Shown one piece after another: positions 22,466-34,170 of a DNA stretch of 64,000 nt. Within the stretch, counting starts at the first letter, position 1. Each line of letters starts with the position of its first letter. The position numbers and the translations under genes are program-made. The stretch is from Papaver somniferum (taxonomy: Eukaryota > Streptophyta > Magnoliopsida > Ranunculales > Papaveraceae): the NCBI RefSeq assembly GCF_003573695.1, contig NC_039358.1, positions 238,148,345 through 238,212,344 on the forward strand, given 5' to 3'. The notes beneath the pieces were generated by a model. It saw only the letters and a list, made by a program, of their open reading frames with translations. It searched no databases and was not told the DNA's origin.

Positions 22466-24225
22466 CTGAGTTTATACTTTTGGGATATTAAGTGCTATTT
22501 GGTGTACTATATTTACCACATATTTACATCTTAGTTCTTGAATTTGTTGGCAAGGTCCTTATGCCAATTACTATAACTTCCAAATGGAAAGCAATAATGA
22601 TAGGCATAAAGTTAAAGATAAGTATGTTGTTGCTAAACAAATTCTACTGCACCTGTCACTTGTGTAAACGATGGGAATTACTATAACCTTTCAAGGATAC
22701 CACATAAAAGAATTTACTAATTAAGACTCAACATGTTCACGGAGAAGGATCTACAAACTAAAAATTTCATCGAGTAGTTTAATGTAGAAGTAAATTGAAT
22801 TCTTACAGGAACTCTAGTTAACTGCATCTCAAATTACCGGAGTTTGAGATATGTGTGTATGATTCTAGTCGTAGCTTCTTCATCTTCACAGCTGGATCCT
22901 CCTCAAGTATGTTAACCGGAATACCTGCCATCTCACAACCTCCAGCTCCTTCTTCTAAGACAGTCTCTTTAACTCCTTTACTTAGAAGCATTATGTTCTG
23001 GTTGTTTATAGAGTTCGTAGTCCATAACCTCTCAATCTTATTCCATATAAAATACCATAAGAGTCTGTTCGTAACATAAAAATAATTGGTCGTGTCGCCT
23101 TTATTCTTTCAACTGAAAATGGATTAGTATTAACATATCTTATCATAGATGCTTCAAAAAGCAGTAAATATTAGATGTCGAAACAGTGACCCAATTCAGT
23201 TAGGTGTCATAACTAATGTTGCATCAGAAGCCACCACTCCATTTATCTCTGCCATTTTCCTATAGAGTTTATTACATGAATCTAATTGTCAACCAAATAA
23301 ATAATTCAGAAGAGATATTATTTTTGTTCCACTTTTCAAAATACCAAAACATAATTCGTGAACATTTAGGTATAGTTAATAATGTATATTCTCTGGACAT
23401 TTCCAAGGATGATCAGCTGGGAATAAGTCTAAACATACATTGAACTAAATTCTCTTTAACTCTGTACAAACATTAAAGTGGAAATAGAAATAAAGGGTTC
23501 GAGATGTATTTGGGGATTTTAGATATTTGTAATTTTTCCTTGCATTAGGATGAGGTCTAACGACTATGGGTTTACATGTCGGGGAACATAAATTGCAATA
23601 ACAACAATTATGTTGAACATGTAAGTCGGTTGGTATTGAAGAAATTTCAATTACAACCGTACCAAATTAGCAGGTCTGTGAGTTGAATACTTATACAATT
23701 TTTTTTATCTAATTGATATCTTGAAATTTAAAGCAGGTTCTCGTTAACAATAAGTCCATCATCAATATCTTGATAAGAAAAACAGCTTTTAAAGCTGATT
23801 CCTTATGTATTGCTAATTCCTTATGTTTTTTCCTAAATGACATGATCCCAAAATCGTGCAACCTATTTGCCGCTTCCAATACACCAATCAGAAAAACGTG
23901 TAAAGAGTGCACAATTTTTTTAACGAATCCACAGATAGACCATAGGTCACCGATGCATGTTTGAAATGCTTACAAAAAATCACTACCCACTATCAACGAC
24001 ACTAAAAGGCCTTGTCTTGTGCAGAACTCAAAGAATATAGTACTTGTAGTAACAATGGAAAACAACTGCACTTATTTGTCACCATGACCAAGCTGCTAAG
24101 TGAAAAAATACACAAAGAACGTAAAATTGCTTCACTCTCTTGAGATTTATTAGATGTATTTTTGTAGTTTAACATAACGTATTTGAAGTTTTCTTAAGGA
24201 ATTAATAAACATAGCACCAAAATCA
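22466..24225. other. No gene recognised; possible body of the second Helitron
   Basis: AT-rich. Two short minus-strand pieces look peptide-like (LEEGAGGCEMAGIPVNILEE near 22880-22970, and LEAANRLHDFGIMSFRKKHK near 23780-23890) and might be captured exon fragments, but I do not recognise them. No complete reading frame. Confidence 0.3.
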
Positions 24226-24232
24226 TGGTAGT

Positions 24233-24435
24233 GCCGAAGCTGCTAGGGAGACCCCGGATCCATACCCCATCATCTTACCCCCTATGTGTCAATAATCTCC
24301 ACCGTGGATTTCCACCTCACCCTACCCCACCCGGGAAAAATATGAGGTCCGCTTTAAAAGTGAGTTAATAAGAAGTTGACACATAGTGAGATATATTTTT
24401 TGGGATATGAATCCGGGGTCTCCCAAGCATTTTCG
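24233..24435. mobile_element. 203-bp MITE with about 30-bp terminal inverted repeats
   Basis: Left end gccgaagctgctagggagac and right end (reverse complement) cgaaaatgcttgggagac continue as inverted repeats through ccccggat.cata.ccc. The flanks share TGGTAGT (24226-24232 and 24436-24442), consistent with a 7-8 bp target duplication of an hAT-like element. No coding sequence. Confidence 0.7.
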
Positions 24436-24613
24436 TGGTAGTACTATCTCCAAAAAGATTTTACATGTGCAGACTTCTTAAGTCGGAAACTTGATCCATA
24501 GATCTAAAGCCTACATTGGTGAAGTTTAAGAAATGTTCCTATAAATTATCAGAGTAAAACCCAACCATTACTTAGATTAGCTTCCTCAATTTAGGAAACC
24601 TAAGTCTTCATAA

Positions 24614-24978
24614 CAACCAGTACTTAGATTAGCTTCCTCAAGAAAATATTTAGATATAGCTATATTTCCAGAGTATGTTCCATTCAGAGAAGAGAGCTAC
24701 ATCTTCTGGATACGGATCACATTTACCAAAATAAGACGACAAAGAAACCAATCAAAATAGATCCATGCCTTCCAAAGCCCTGTAAACACTAACAAAGAAA
24801 CCCATACTAAAAACCAGTACTTAGATTAGCTTCCTCAAGAAAATATTTAGATATAGCTATATTTCCAGGGTATGTTCCGTTCAGAGAAGAGAGCTACATC
24901 TTCCTAGCTACGGATCACATTTATTAAAATAAGACAACAAAGAAACCAATCAAATTAGATCCATGCCTCCCAAAACTT
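24614..24978. repeat. Direct duplication of about 160 bp (period about 197 bp)
   Basis: The stretch starting ccagtacttagattagcttc at 24617 returns at 24814 and stays similar to atccatgcct (24761 and 24957), including agagagctacatcttc. About 35 unrelated bases separate the copies. Function unknown. Confidence 0.8.
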
Positions 24979-25340
24979 GTTTGTGACCATCATTTTGTTT
25001 TCTCTCTTACAAGTATCATCAGAAACAAAACCTGTGTGTTTTTGGTTGGGTCAAGGTTGTACAAGATTTGAATCCAACATTGTTGTGGGGTTTCAAGTAT
25101 CCTGACGATAATATTCACTGACCTATTTGTACTCGCCAATCTTATTGAGAAGGATCGAATAATTGTCGAAAAGAATCTAACATTAGAGCCTTGAACCCCA
25201 GAGACAACATTCTTTTATTCACTCTGTTTTATTGTCAATTTTCTAACATACGAAACAGAAAAACGGAATCAGAAACGATACACAATTTATTACAGTAACG
25301 GAATCCTGACATTGTAAAATTATGAAAACCCGAAACTATT
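24979..25340. other. Spacer left of the 6.3-kb array
   Basis: AT-rich, no coding sequence or repeat end seen. The array begins at 25341 within aactatttcgctatcc. Confidence 0.4.
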
Positions 25341-25456
25341 TCGCTATCCAATATAATGGCAATCGAGATGACTAGATGACAACTTTGAATTTAACCTCAT
25401 GGACTCATGGTCATGAAATTAAAATATCGAAATTTATGTGGAAAAGAAAAGCTTAC

Positions 25457-25664
25457 CAAAAACGGTGTTGATAGGATTCACGGAAGCTTGATTCTTAGCA
25501 GCATCACCAATCAAACGTTCAGTATCAGTAAAACCAACATAAGAAGGTGTAGTTCTGTTCCCTTGGTCATTAGCAATAATCTCAACTCGGTCATGTTGCC
25601 ATACACCAACACATGAATATGTTGTACCTAAATCAATCCCGATTGCTGCACCTCTTCCAGCCAT
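25457..25664 (-). pseudogene. HSP70 first exon with splice donor, unit 1
   Basis: Encodes the first 69 codons of a cytosolic HSP70: [20 protein letters not shown], the nucleotide-binding IDLGTTYS signature, [20 protein letters not shown] and ending NPINTVF at a GTAAGC donor (plus 25456 down). One residue of a near-invariant stretch is changed (SYVGF where SYVAF is usual). Exon 2 (600 codons in the complete gene) is absent; the next minus-strand DNA to the left is unrelated. If transcribed without splicing it would add a short tail and stop near 25434. The complete relative is at 58097-60198. Confidence 0.88.
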
Positions 25665-25740
25665 GTCTGACAATACACAAACTAAAAACAAAACTCAACT
25701 TTGTAACCAGAGACGAGAAGTCTTGAGGCTAGCTTTGATC

Positions 25741-25748
25741 TTATATAG
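25741..25748 (-). promoter_or_regulatory. TATA box of the HSP70 exon-1 copy, unit 1
   Basis: Minus strand ggctatataagatc about 80 bases before the ATG. Farther upstream, 25801-25820 on the plus strand contains TTC-GAG-TTT units spaced like an imperfect heat shock element. The same stretch recurs in units 2 and 3 (32076-32083 and 38374-38381). Confidence 0.5.
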
Positions 25749-26176
25749 CCTTTACATGAGTGATTTTAGAATAAGGTTTCCTAAATTCAGTGTGTTTCCT
25801 CTTCTGGAGATTTTGGAACTGACAAAAGCTGACCCCACAAAATCGATCACAGGTCAAATTGCATCCTTCAACACTTCTGAACAGATTACGAAAATATATG
25901 TCGTGTCGTCTACGATCAGAAGCCAACATTCAGTATAATCAAGTACATTACTGAAGTGGAAGAAATTTTGAAATCGGTACAAAGGAAATTAGTGTTGTAT
26001 ATTATAGAACAAACAATGATGGCAATAATCAATCAATCTCTCACACATATCAACAGAACATTAGAAGATATAAACCACAAACTTTTTCAGACAAACACTG
26101 TATCTTCAATACATTAAAGAACATTTAATAAGTTTCGCGCCAGTAAACCCGATAATAATATGTAGCATAAACACCA

Positions 26177-26763
26177 TTAACTAGAGCTTTGGCTGTACTC
26201 TTGTGGGGTCTGGCTTGAAGGGTACCCTATACCATGTCGTTTGTTAGGGAAAATCATGAATACTGAACTTGAAATGGCACCAACAACAGGAGGTAACGCC
26301 ATCAACAAAACCTTCTGTGATGATTGAAATGAAGGATAGTAGCATCCAACCGTGTTTGGGTCCAGTAAAACAATGACAGCGAATACCAACACCGTAAAAA
26401 AACCATGCACAAAATCTCCAAATCGAAGTTTGTATGCTGATAAGTTCTCTGATTTCGATGATGGCCAAAGTCCCTTCGTGGTTGCGATCCCGTAATGAGT
26501 TACACCGTCATTACCGACGTAACTATCAGTAAAGATGTAAAGCAACAAGAGAATCCACAAATGGTAAGGAGAATACCAGTTAAGTATTTGTTAATAGTGT
26601 GACAGTGACCATTATTGGATACAACAGGACTAAGAAACTGATACAAGAAAACAGTTCCAGTGGGTAAAACCTTTAGGAGATTACCTACTCCTTTGAAAGC
26701 CATATCTCCTAATTGTTGAGAACTGCTCCTAAGTTGTTTCGACGGAGAAGATGAAGAAGCCAT
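26177..26763 (-). pseudogene. DMP-family (DUF679) membrane protein, unit 1, one frameshift
   Basis: The N-terminal frame starts [17 protein letters not shown] and carries [20 protein letters not shown] and [15 protein letters not shown], the conserved start of plant DUF679 proteins; the C-terminal frame carries FTDSYVG-like sequence, [24 protein letters not shown] and [18 protein letters not shown]. Length (about 195 codons) and four hydrophobic stretches fit the family, which are small multi-pass proteins of internal membranes. Some members act in gamete fusion, others in membrane remodelling during senescence. The two parts are one base out of register near 26530 (three A's where units 2 and 3 have four). 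The later A run that breaks units 2 and 3 has seven A's here and stays in frame. The identity is firm; activity of this copy is doubtful. Confidence 0.87.
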
Positions 26764-27154
26764 TTATACTTTTTTTTACTTGGAGATTTGATATATGTTA
26801 TATGTAATGATATGGTAGGATTTTCATTGCATCTTTGGGCATTTCCTCTTTATATACAAAAAGTCGAGATATTATCAAAAGCAGATTTGAGAAAGGTTTT
26901 GCTTGTAAGCAAATCAAAAGTGCTTGCATAACTTTGATGTCAATATTGCTTTTGCTTTTACTCTTAAAATTATGTAGACCCATTTCTAAATCTTAAGATT
27001 TAGGATTCCTTGTGGAGTGTATTTAGTACGCTTAAATAGGATAAGTTTTGGGTAGTTAGTGTTTGATGTTAGTGATTTTCAAACACTGAAATTTTTTTGT
27101 ACTGTATTCATTAATATATGTAGCTACTTTGATGTCATTTTAGAGTATTTTCAA
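26764..27154. other. Upstream region of DMP, unit 1
   Basis: AT-rich with a short inverted repeat caaaagtgcttgcataac / cttttgctt near 26905-26960. Minus-strand TATA-like tatatacaaaa lies toward 26853. No gene. Confidence 0.35.
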
Positions 27155-27480
27155 TAGGATTGTCAAATAGGTAAGGGATCTTCGACAAGTCATTTCCCTA
27201 CATAGTATATTTGTGATCATCAGTAACTTTACTAACACCCTCTTTACTAATTTTAGTAAATTATTTTCGTCCTCCTTGGTAACTCAATACGTTATTGGCA
27301 ATCATAAAAATCAAAGCGCTAACTCTCGAACCTCCCATTTTACTATTATCTAAACAATAAATGATTTTGGAAGTCGGTCTGGTTTCTAAAGGCTCTATTA
27401 TGGTTTCCGGGTTGGTGAAATCGGAACTGATTCTTAGATTCTAAAGTTCTGTTTTCCATTCCGTCCGCCCAAATTTTGTA
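27155..27480. repeat. Block shared with the peptide-gene region (27155-27480 against 52918-53240), unit 1
   Basis: Aggattgtcaaa, atatttgtgatcat, ctctttactaatttkag, acctcccattttattattatctaaacaa, gaagtcggttctg and ggttctaaaggct occur in the same order here and at 52918-53240, and in part at 57660-57850 near HSP70. It marks a duplication that links the array to the peptide-gene locus. Copies also lie in units 2 (about 33490-33795) and 3 (about 39790-40090). Confidence 0.75.
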
Positions 27481-27565
27481 AACTGAAGAACATATGGGAT
27501 TGCTTGCAAACTTGTCAAAATGCCACTAGAAAATCGACAAGTTAGCACAGGTGGACCCACTATAA

Positions 27566-27841
27566 GTCTACAAAACAGGTGGCTTCTAGGTACGGTCATT
27601 TTTTTCAAAACCGTCCTTAGAGAGGATTATTTGGGACGTCCATGGGGTGACCGTTTCTATTGGTCCCGGATAATTAATGTTAAGGTTTATGTCGGCCGTC
27701 CCAAAAGAAAGTATGACCAAAAAGTATTAGTGACGGTAGGAAGAGGACGGATAGAAAATCGTCACAAAATACCCTTTGGGATTAATTTGGGGCTTTTGGG
27801 GATGTTTTAACCGTACCGAAGAGGCCCTCTATTTTGTAGTG
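27566..27841. mobile_element. Small CACTA-like non-autonomous element, unit 1
   Basis: The right end reads (reverse complement) gtcactacaaaatagaggg and the left end gtctacaaaacaggtgg; inside are several acggtc / gaccgt motifs. This resembles a short CACTA-type MITE of about 275 bp, but the left end lacks a clean CACTA and I see no certain 3-bp target duplication. Copies: 33894-34170 and 40190-40467. Confidence 0.35.
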
Positions 27842-30181
27842 ACCTAACTCTCCAAAGAGCGTTCACCTTCAACCGCGGCAAAAAATTTTTAGAAATATCG
27901 AAAGCCTAATTAAGACATTATTTAGGAGAGTTTATACATTTAGTAATTACTAGACATGTGTCGAATAAACTATCCCAATGGAATGAAATTTGACCCTCAA
28001 AATATTTTAGGTGATAAGTGTTAACTGTTTTAGTTTACCCTAAAAAAGAAGAAAGTAATATTTTCACGCTTTACTGGAGATGGTCTAACAATCCAATAGG
28101 TGCAACAACCTCACTGTTACCCAAAGACAAAGTCCAATCTCTTCCCCTTTTCCATAGAAGGATTTTCGGGGACCATGAAATTTTAAGGGTACCATTATTT
28201 TATTTTTGGGTAGGTCATTAGAATAAAGTTTAACACCCGTTACAAATCCACATATTTTGGTTAATAGCGAACTCTTATATTATTTTGGTTATTGGATAAA
28301 AAGAAGTACATTAACTAACTAGTGGAAGCCTAACAAACAAGCTCAACAACGTAATACTACATTAATTGAACAGGTTGTCGTGCTAACCTACCAGCGAGCC
28401 TCATGGGTAACCTAGCCAAGAGAGACGAAGCGGATGGGGCTGAGATTGGTCACAAGGGTGGAAGCTAATTGTAAGCGTCCCCAAAGCTAGCAGCTAACGA
28501 ATCCAAGAGATTAACTAAATAAAGAGGCACTAAGAATCTAAAACTTTTACTTAAACATTCAATTAAACACCAAACCCCCCCTCTGTTATTCATCCCCAAC
28601 TACTCAAATCCTCTTTTAATAAATCAAATCATCCTCAATTACTTCATCTCACAGAAACCCTAAATTTCACAGGAACACATCTCTTCAACTAATCGATGAT
28701 TCTAAAAACCTACCAAACTACGAACTCACCGGTACCCACTTGATTGTGATTGATCTCACCAATTTTCTGCAAGGTTTTCTCATCGGATAATTCCTCTCGA
28801 AATCTCGAAATCGCCAGAGAAGAAGAATGAGGGAAGAAAGAGAGAAAAAAGAAAAGAGAATAAGAAAGAAGAAGAAAAGAAAGAAGACACGAGTTTATCT
28901 TCTCGGCCTAGAGATAAGCTCGACCCAATTTGCTGAACACCCACCTTTTTTGACACGTGCAGGCACAATGAAGTATTCAAAATTACTATTTTATACCCTC
29001 CGAAACAAATTGATAAATCTTCTTCACCAGTGTCCAAATGACACGTGCGAGCAGTCCATTTCGTAACTTTTCGAGATCTAACAAGCGGTACTATTTTTCG
29101 TTTCTAAATCGTTGTTAAATTAATTTCTAATAATTAATGTTTGAGTTACACTACTAAACGAGTTAATATCGTCTAAGACGTCTCTTGACCGGTCTAATAT
29201 CGTACGAGCATGAGGGTCTTTACACTAACTCTACCTTCTATTATAATTCCTGCAATATTACGTCATTTTGGGGCTCGACCCTGGGACCTCGTGGGGCATA
29301 AACTTAAATCTTTGGAAACGGGGATGAATCTTATCTTTTAAATAAATAAATAATTTATTATTTTGGTTATTTTTAATTATAAAAACTATTTCAAAAATAA
29401 ATTAATTTAATCTTTCTTTTAATTAGTTTCTCTAATTGAAAATTCTTGTTTATTTATTTTTCTTCTATTTTTTATTCTTTATGCGTATCAATAAAAAGGA
29501 ATAAAAAAATAGAAAGAAAAAATAAATAAACAAGAACTAAAATAAAATAAAAATTAAACAAAAATTTAAATTAATTTTCTTAATTATTATTAAGTAAGGG
29601 ACAATTCAGTCATTTACGCCTACTAAGACATCCCTTATCCATAGATAGTGGCTGGCCTAATAACTCAATAGTCCCGCGAGAAAACCAATGTCCCAAAAAA
29701 TCCATAGAAGTGAAGACTAGAGAAAACATAAGATCCAACTGCTAGTCTGCTGTGCCTAACAACAAAGGGAATCGAGGCTCATTCTCCAAAGGCCCACTTC
29801 CTCGGCCCCCCTTTCCATTAAAGAGAAGAATTAGAAAGATCCAGTTCCAATCCTTCCTTGTGGATAGGGGTGAGCATGATTTTTACCTCATCCGCATCCA
29901 ATCCAATTCATTACGGGAATTTTAAATTTAACATATACATCTAATCCAAGATCCAATGAATTTGCATCCAATGGATATATGGATAGAAATTGGGTACGGA
30001 TAATCCAATTGATTTGTTATTGAAAATTTATGATGAAGAAACAAAATAAATATGGATGACTTCTTATAAACTCTACACATTTTATAAATGCGTATAAATA
30101 TAGAAATGTCATGGACAACACACCAAGCAAACACTTTATGAATTTCAAAACTAATTACGTATTTTCCAAAACCTATATAAA
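27842..30181. other. Non-coding stretch of unit 1
   Basis: No protein-like frame. A GA-rich segment (28800-28890) and a very A/T-rich segment (29330-29580) stand out. At 29860-30000 the phrase ggggtgagcatg and repeated catccaat occur; a related stretch in reverse lies at 49370-49530. This may be old transposon, but I found no ends. Confidence 0.4.
29445..29534. repeat. Quasi-palindrome present only in unit 1
   Basis: The left arm (29445-29478, cttgtttatttatttttctt...) is the near-exact reverse complement of the right arm (29495-29534, ending aataaataaacaag). Units 2 and 3 keep the right arm but have unrelated sequence (aaaataaaataaaatg...) where the left arm is. Confidence 0.8.
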
Positions 30182-30209
30182 CTAGGTGGTATGTCCGTGC
30201 GCTGCACGG
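30182..30209 (-). mobile_element. Helitron 3' end, unit 1
   Basis: Minus strand: hairpin ccgtgcagcgcacgg (plus 30195-30209), short spacer, then CTAG (30182-30185) followed by host T: a standard Helitron terminus. The element would extend rightward into the unit. Its 5' end is not seen before the unit junction, so the duplication seems to have cut it. Confidence 0.65.
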
Positions 30210-31675
30210 GCCAAAGTATTTTGTAGAGAAAAGTGTGCTTTGGTGCTAGTGAGTTTTTAGGGGCTCAAAATTGAAGCATGAAACAGAAAAAACAGGCAAC
30301 AAAAATATTTTCTTACTAAAAATGATAAAATTCGAAGTAGTCAATTAATAAAATTAAATTATGTTCATTTAAACTTGCGGTTAGATTATTTATCACTTAA
30401 ATATCCAAGTCTTCACTGGTATTTTTCTATGTTACTGACTTTATTTATGGCTTTATTTACTGACTTTGTTTTACTGACATTCATCATTGTTGCACCATTC
30501 GTAGCATCCTTTTCCACCACATCCACCATTTTGTGCTATCTTTAGTTCCTTAGAAATATAACCCTCTTCTTTCTAGCTCTTGTTGGCGCACCCATCTCGA
30601 CGGTGTAAATCTGAGAAAACACATCCACCACATGCTAAAATTGGTTGTTCCTAAAAAGAACTAGTTAGCTCGTACTGGTTTCAACTGTGAAAAATTGAAT
30701 GGAAATACTTACATATGATTCCCATGTATGTGGTTTGGTTCTCGTAGTGCCATGTCTACCAACCTTCGTGAATACTTGATGCAACGCTCGGGTCCAATTT
30801 CTATCCAGTAATACCACCTGTTGACAAATGCTGGAAAACTCCCATCCCTAGTAAATTCCACACTTAATGAGTAGAGAGGCTCAAGTATCTAATTATATAA
30901 AAGCAACAATTTTCTGAAATCATAAACCAAGTCCTACGGAGTGATGAAAAACACATATTTACAAATGTTAAATAGATGCAAAACATGTACATGAAAATAA
31001 GTGTATTAAGTTAACAACTACAATCTAGTTCCTTTCTCAGTCAACATGGGTAATAATGGAAAACCTAAAAATTCAATGCATGGATGAACCTCCTTAAGTA
31101 TGGTGATTAAATATCCATTTCATGAAGCATCCAATGTAAACGACTCTTGACCTGCTGGAAGAAGAAGCCCACTGGAACACAGAGATGAACTTGATATACC
31201 AGCCAAAACTTCATTATTTAATTAAAATGCATCAACAATTATATTATTTAATCTTAAACGACTTCAAACTATAGTAGGACATCTTGTTGCCTACTGCGCA
31301 ACATCTTATAATAAAATTCAGGGTTTGCTAGCTTTACCGTAGTAGTAGAATACTTTAGATTCTTTACAAATGTGTATTTGTTAATATTCTAAGCAAAAAA
31401 GATACAACCCATCGAAAGAAGACGCATACATTAGAGGTTAGTCAACAACCTGTTGTCATCCAGCTGCAATCATAATATATGCAATCAATTGCAAGCGTTA
31501 CATGAAATTGGAATACAGTGCCCATCCAGCTGCAGCCCTCACAATAGAAGCTTCATTTGGAGGAACAAAGACTGCCAACCAAAAGAAAGAAAAATATCTA
31601 CTTAGATGTAGACATGCTACTGGAGGTAATGAATGAATAATGGTTGACCCATGCATGCACCTTAAGTTAAATTTT
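30210..31675 (-). other. Helitron-associated non-coding stretch, unit 1
   Basis: No helicase or Rep motif. Short minus-strand peptides such as FFWLAVFVPPNEASIVRAAA (31560) and the Met-start frame MVDVVEKDATNG (30520) might be captured gene pieces, but I do not recognise them. Confidence 0.35.
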
Positions 31676-31791
31676 TCGCTATCCAATATAATGGCAATCG
31701 AGATGACTAGATGACAACTTTGAATTTAACCTCATGGACTCATGGTCATGAAATTAAAATATCGAAATTTATGTGGAAAAGAAAAGCTTAC

Positions 31792-31999
31792 CAAAAACGG
31801 TGTTGATAGGATTCACGGAAGCTTGATTCTTAGCAGCATCACCAATCAAACGTTCAGTATCAGTAAAACCAACATAAGAAGGTGTAGTTCTGTTCCCTTG
31901 GTCATTAGCAATAATCTCAACTCGGTCATGTTGCCATACACCAACACATGAATATGTTGTACCTAAATCAATCCCGATTGCTGCACCTCTTCCAGCCAT
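31792..31999 (-). pseudogene. HSP70 first exon with splice donor, unit 2
   Basis: Identical in translation to the unit 1 copy, with the same donor and upstream TATA (32076-32083). No second exon in the unit. Confidence 0.88.
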
Positions 32000-32510
32000 G
32001 TCTGACAATACACAAACTAAAAACAAAACTCAACTTTGTAACCAGAGACGAGAAGTCTTGAGGCTAGCTTTGATCTTATATAGCCTTTACATGAGTGATT
32101 TTAGAATAAGGTTTCCTAAATTCAGTGTGTTTCCTCTTCTGGAGATTTTGGAACTGACAAAAGCTGACCCCACAAAATCGATCACAGGTCAAATTGCATC
32201 CTTCAACACTTCTGAACAGATTACGAAAATATATGTCGTGTCGTCTACGATCAGAAGCCAACATTCAGTATAATCAAGTACATTACTGAAGTGGAAGAAA
32301 TTTTGAAATCGGTACAAAGGAAATTAGTGTTGTATATTATAGAACAAACAATGATGGCAATAATCAATCAATCTCTCACACTATCAACAGAACATTAGAA
32401 GATATAAACCACAAACTTTTTCAGACAAACACTGTATCTTCAATACATTAAAGAACATTTAATAAGTTTCGCGCCAGTAAACCCGATAATAATATGTAGC
32501 ATAAACACCA

Positions 32511-33099
32511 TTAACTAGAGCTTTGGCTGTACTCTTGTGGGGTCTGGCTTGAAGGGTACCCTATACCATGTCGTTTGTTAGGGAAAATCATGAATACTGA
32601 ACTTGAAATGGCACCAACAACAGGAGGTAACGCCATCAACAAAACCTTCTGTGATGATTGAAATGAAGGATAGTAGCATCCAACCGTGTTTGGGTCCAGT
32701 AAAACAATGACAGCGAATACCAACACCGTAAAAAAAACCATGCACAAAATCTCCAAATCGAAGTTTGTATGCTGATAAGTTCTCTGATTTCGATGATGGC
32801 CAAAGTCCCTTCGTGGTTGCGATCCCGTAATGAGTTACACCGTCATTACCGACGTAACTATCAGTAAAAGATGTAAAGCAACAAGAGAATCCACAAATGG
32901 TAAGGAGAATACCAGTTAAGTATTTGTTAATAGTGTGACAGTGACCATTATTGGATACAACAGGACTAAGAAACTGATACAAGAAAACAGTTCCAGTGGG
33001 TAAAACCTTTAGGAGATTACCTACTCCTTTGAAAGCCATATCTCCTAATTGTTGAGAACTGCTCCTAAGTTGTTTCGACGGAGAAGATGAAGAAGCCAT
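32511..33099 (-). pseudogene. DMP-family (DUF679) membrane protein, unit 2, one frameshift
   Basis: The frame is intact from the start through [20 protein letters not shown] to [11 protein letters not shown], then breaks at a run of eight A's (32729-32737 on the plus strand; unit 1 has seven). The C-terminal part follows in another frame and ends at 32511. The break removes the last two membrane segments of the predicted protein. Confidence 0.87.
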
Positions 33100-33893
33100 T
33101 TATACTTTTTTTTACTTGGAGATTTGATATATGTTATATGTAATGATATGGTAGGATTTTCATTGCATCTTTGGGCATTTCCTCTTTATATACAAAAAGT
33201 CGAGATATTATCAAAAGCAGATTTGAGAAAGGTTTTGCTGTAAGCAAATCAAAAGTGCTTGCATAACTTTGATGTCAATATTGCTTTTGCTTTTACTCTT
33301 AAAATTATGTAGACCCATTTCTAAATCTTAAGATTTAGGATTCCTTGTGGAGTGTATTTAGTACGCTTAAATAGGATAAGTTTTGGGTAGTTAGTGTTTG
33401 ATGTTAGTGATTTTCAAACACTGAAATTTTTTTGTACTGTATTCATTAATATATGTAGCTACTTTGATGTCATTTTAGAGTATTTTCAATAGGATTGTCA
33501 AATAGGTAAGGGATCTTCGACAAGTCATTTCCCTACATAGTATATTTGTGATCATCAGTAACTTTACTAACACCCTCTTTACTAATTTTAGTAAATTATT
33601 TTCGTCCTACTTGGTAACTCAATACGTTATTGCATCATAAAATCAAATGCGCTAACTCGAACCTCCCATTTTACTATTATCTAAACAATAAATGATTTTG
33701 GAAGTCGGTTCTGGTTTCTAAAGGCTCTATTATGGTTCCGGGTTGGTGAAATCGGAACTGATTCTTAGATCTAAAGGTTCTGTTTTCCATTCCGGCGCCA
33801 AATTTTGTAAACTGAAGAACATATGGGATTGCTTGCAAACTTGTCAAAATGCCACTAGAAAATCGACAAGTTAGCACAGGTGGACCCACTATA

Positions 33894-34170
33894 AGTCTAC
33901 AAAACAGGTGGCTTCTAGGTACGGTCATTTTTTCAAAACCGTCCTTAGAGAGGATTATTTGGGACGTCCATGGGGTGACCGTTTCTATTGGTCACCGGAT
34001 AATTAATTTAAGGTTATTTGTCGGCCGTCCCAAAAAGAAAGTATGACCAAAAAGTATTAGTGACGGTAGGATAGAGGACGGATAGAAAATCGTCACAAAT
34101 ACCTTTTGGGATTAATTTGGGGCTTTTGGGGATGTTTTAACCGTACCAAGAGGCCTTCTATTTTGTAGTG
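33894..34170. mobile_element. Small CACTA-like element, unit 2
   Basis: Same ends and position as in unit 1, with several one-base differences shared with unit 3. Confidence 0.35.

Noticed and set aside
25663..25938. Plus-strand 91-codon frame repeated in all three units
   Set aside because: It lies opposite the HSP70 promoter; repetition comes from the tandem array, not from coding constraint.
29262..29305. tRNA-like B box (gggtcgagcccc on the minus strand), possible SINE
   Set aside because: No convincing A box at the right distance and no poly-A or target duplication.
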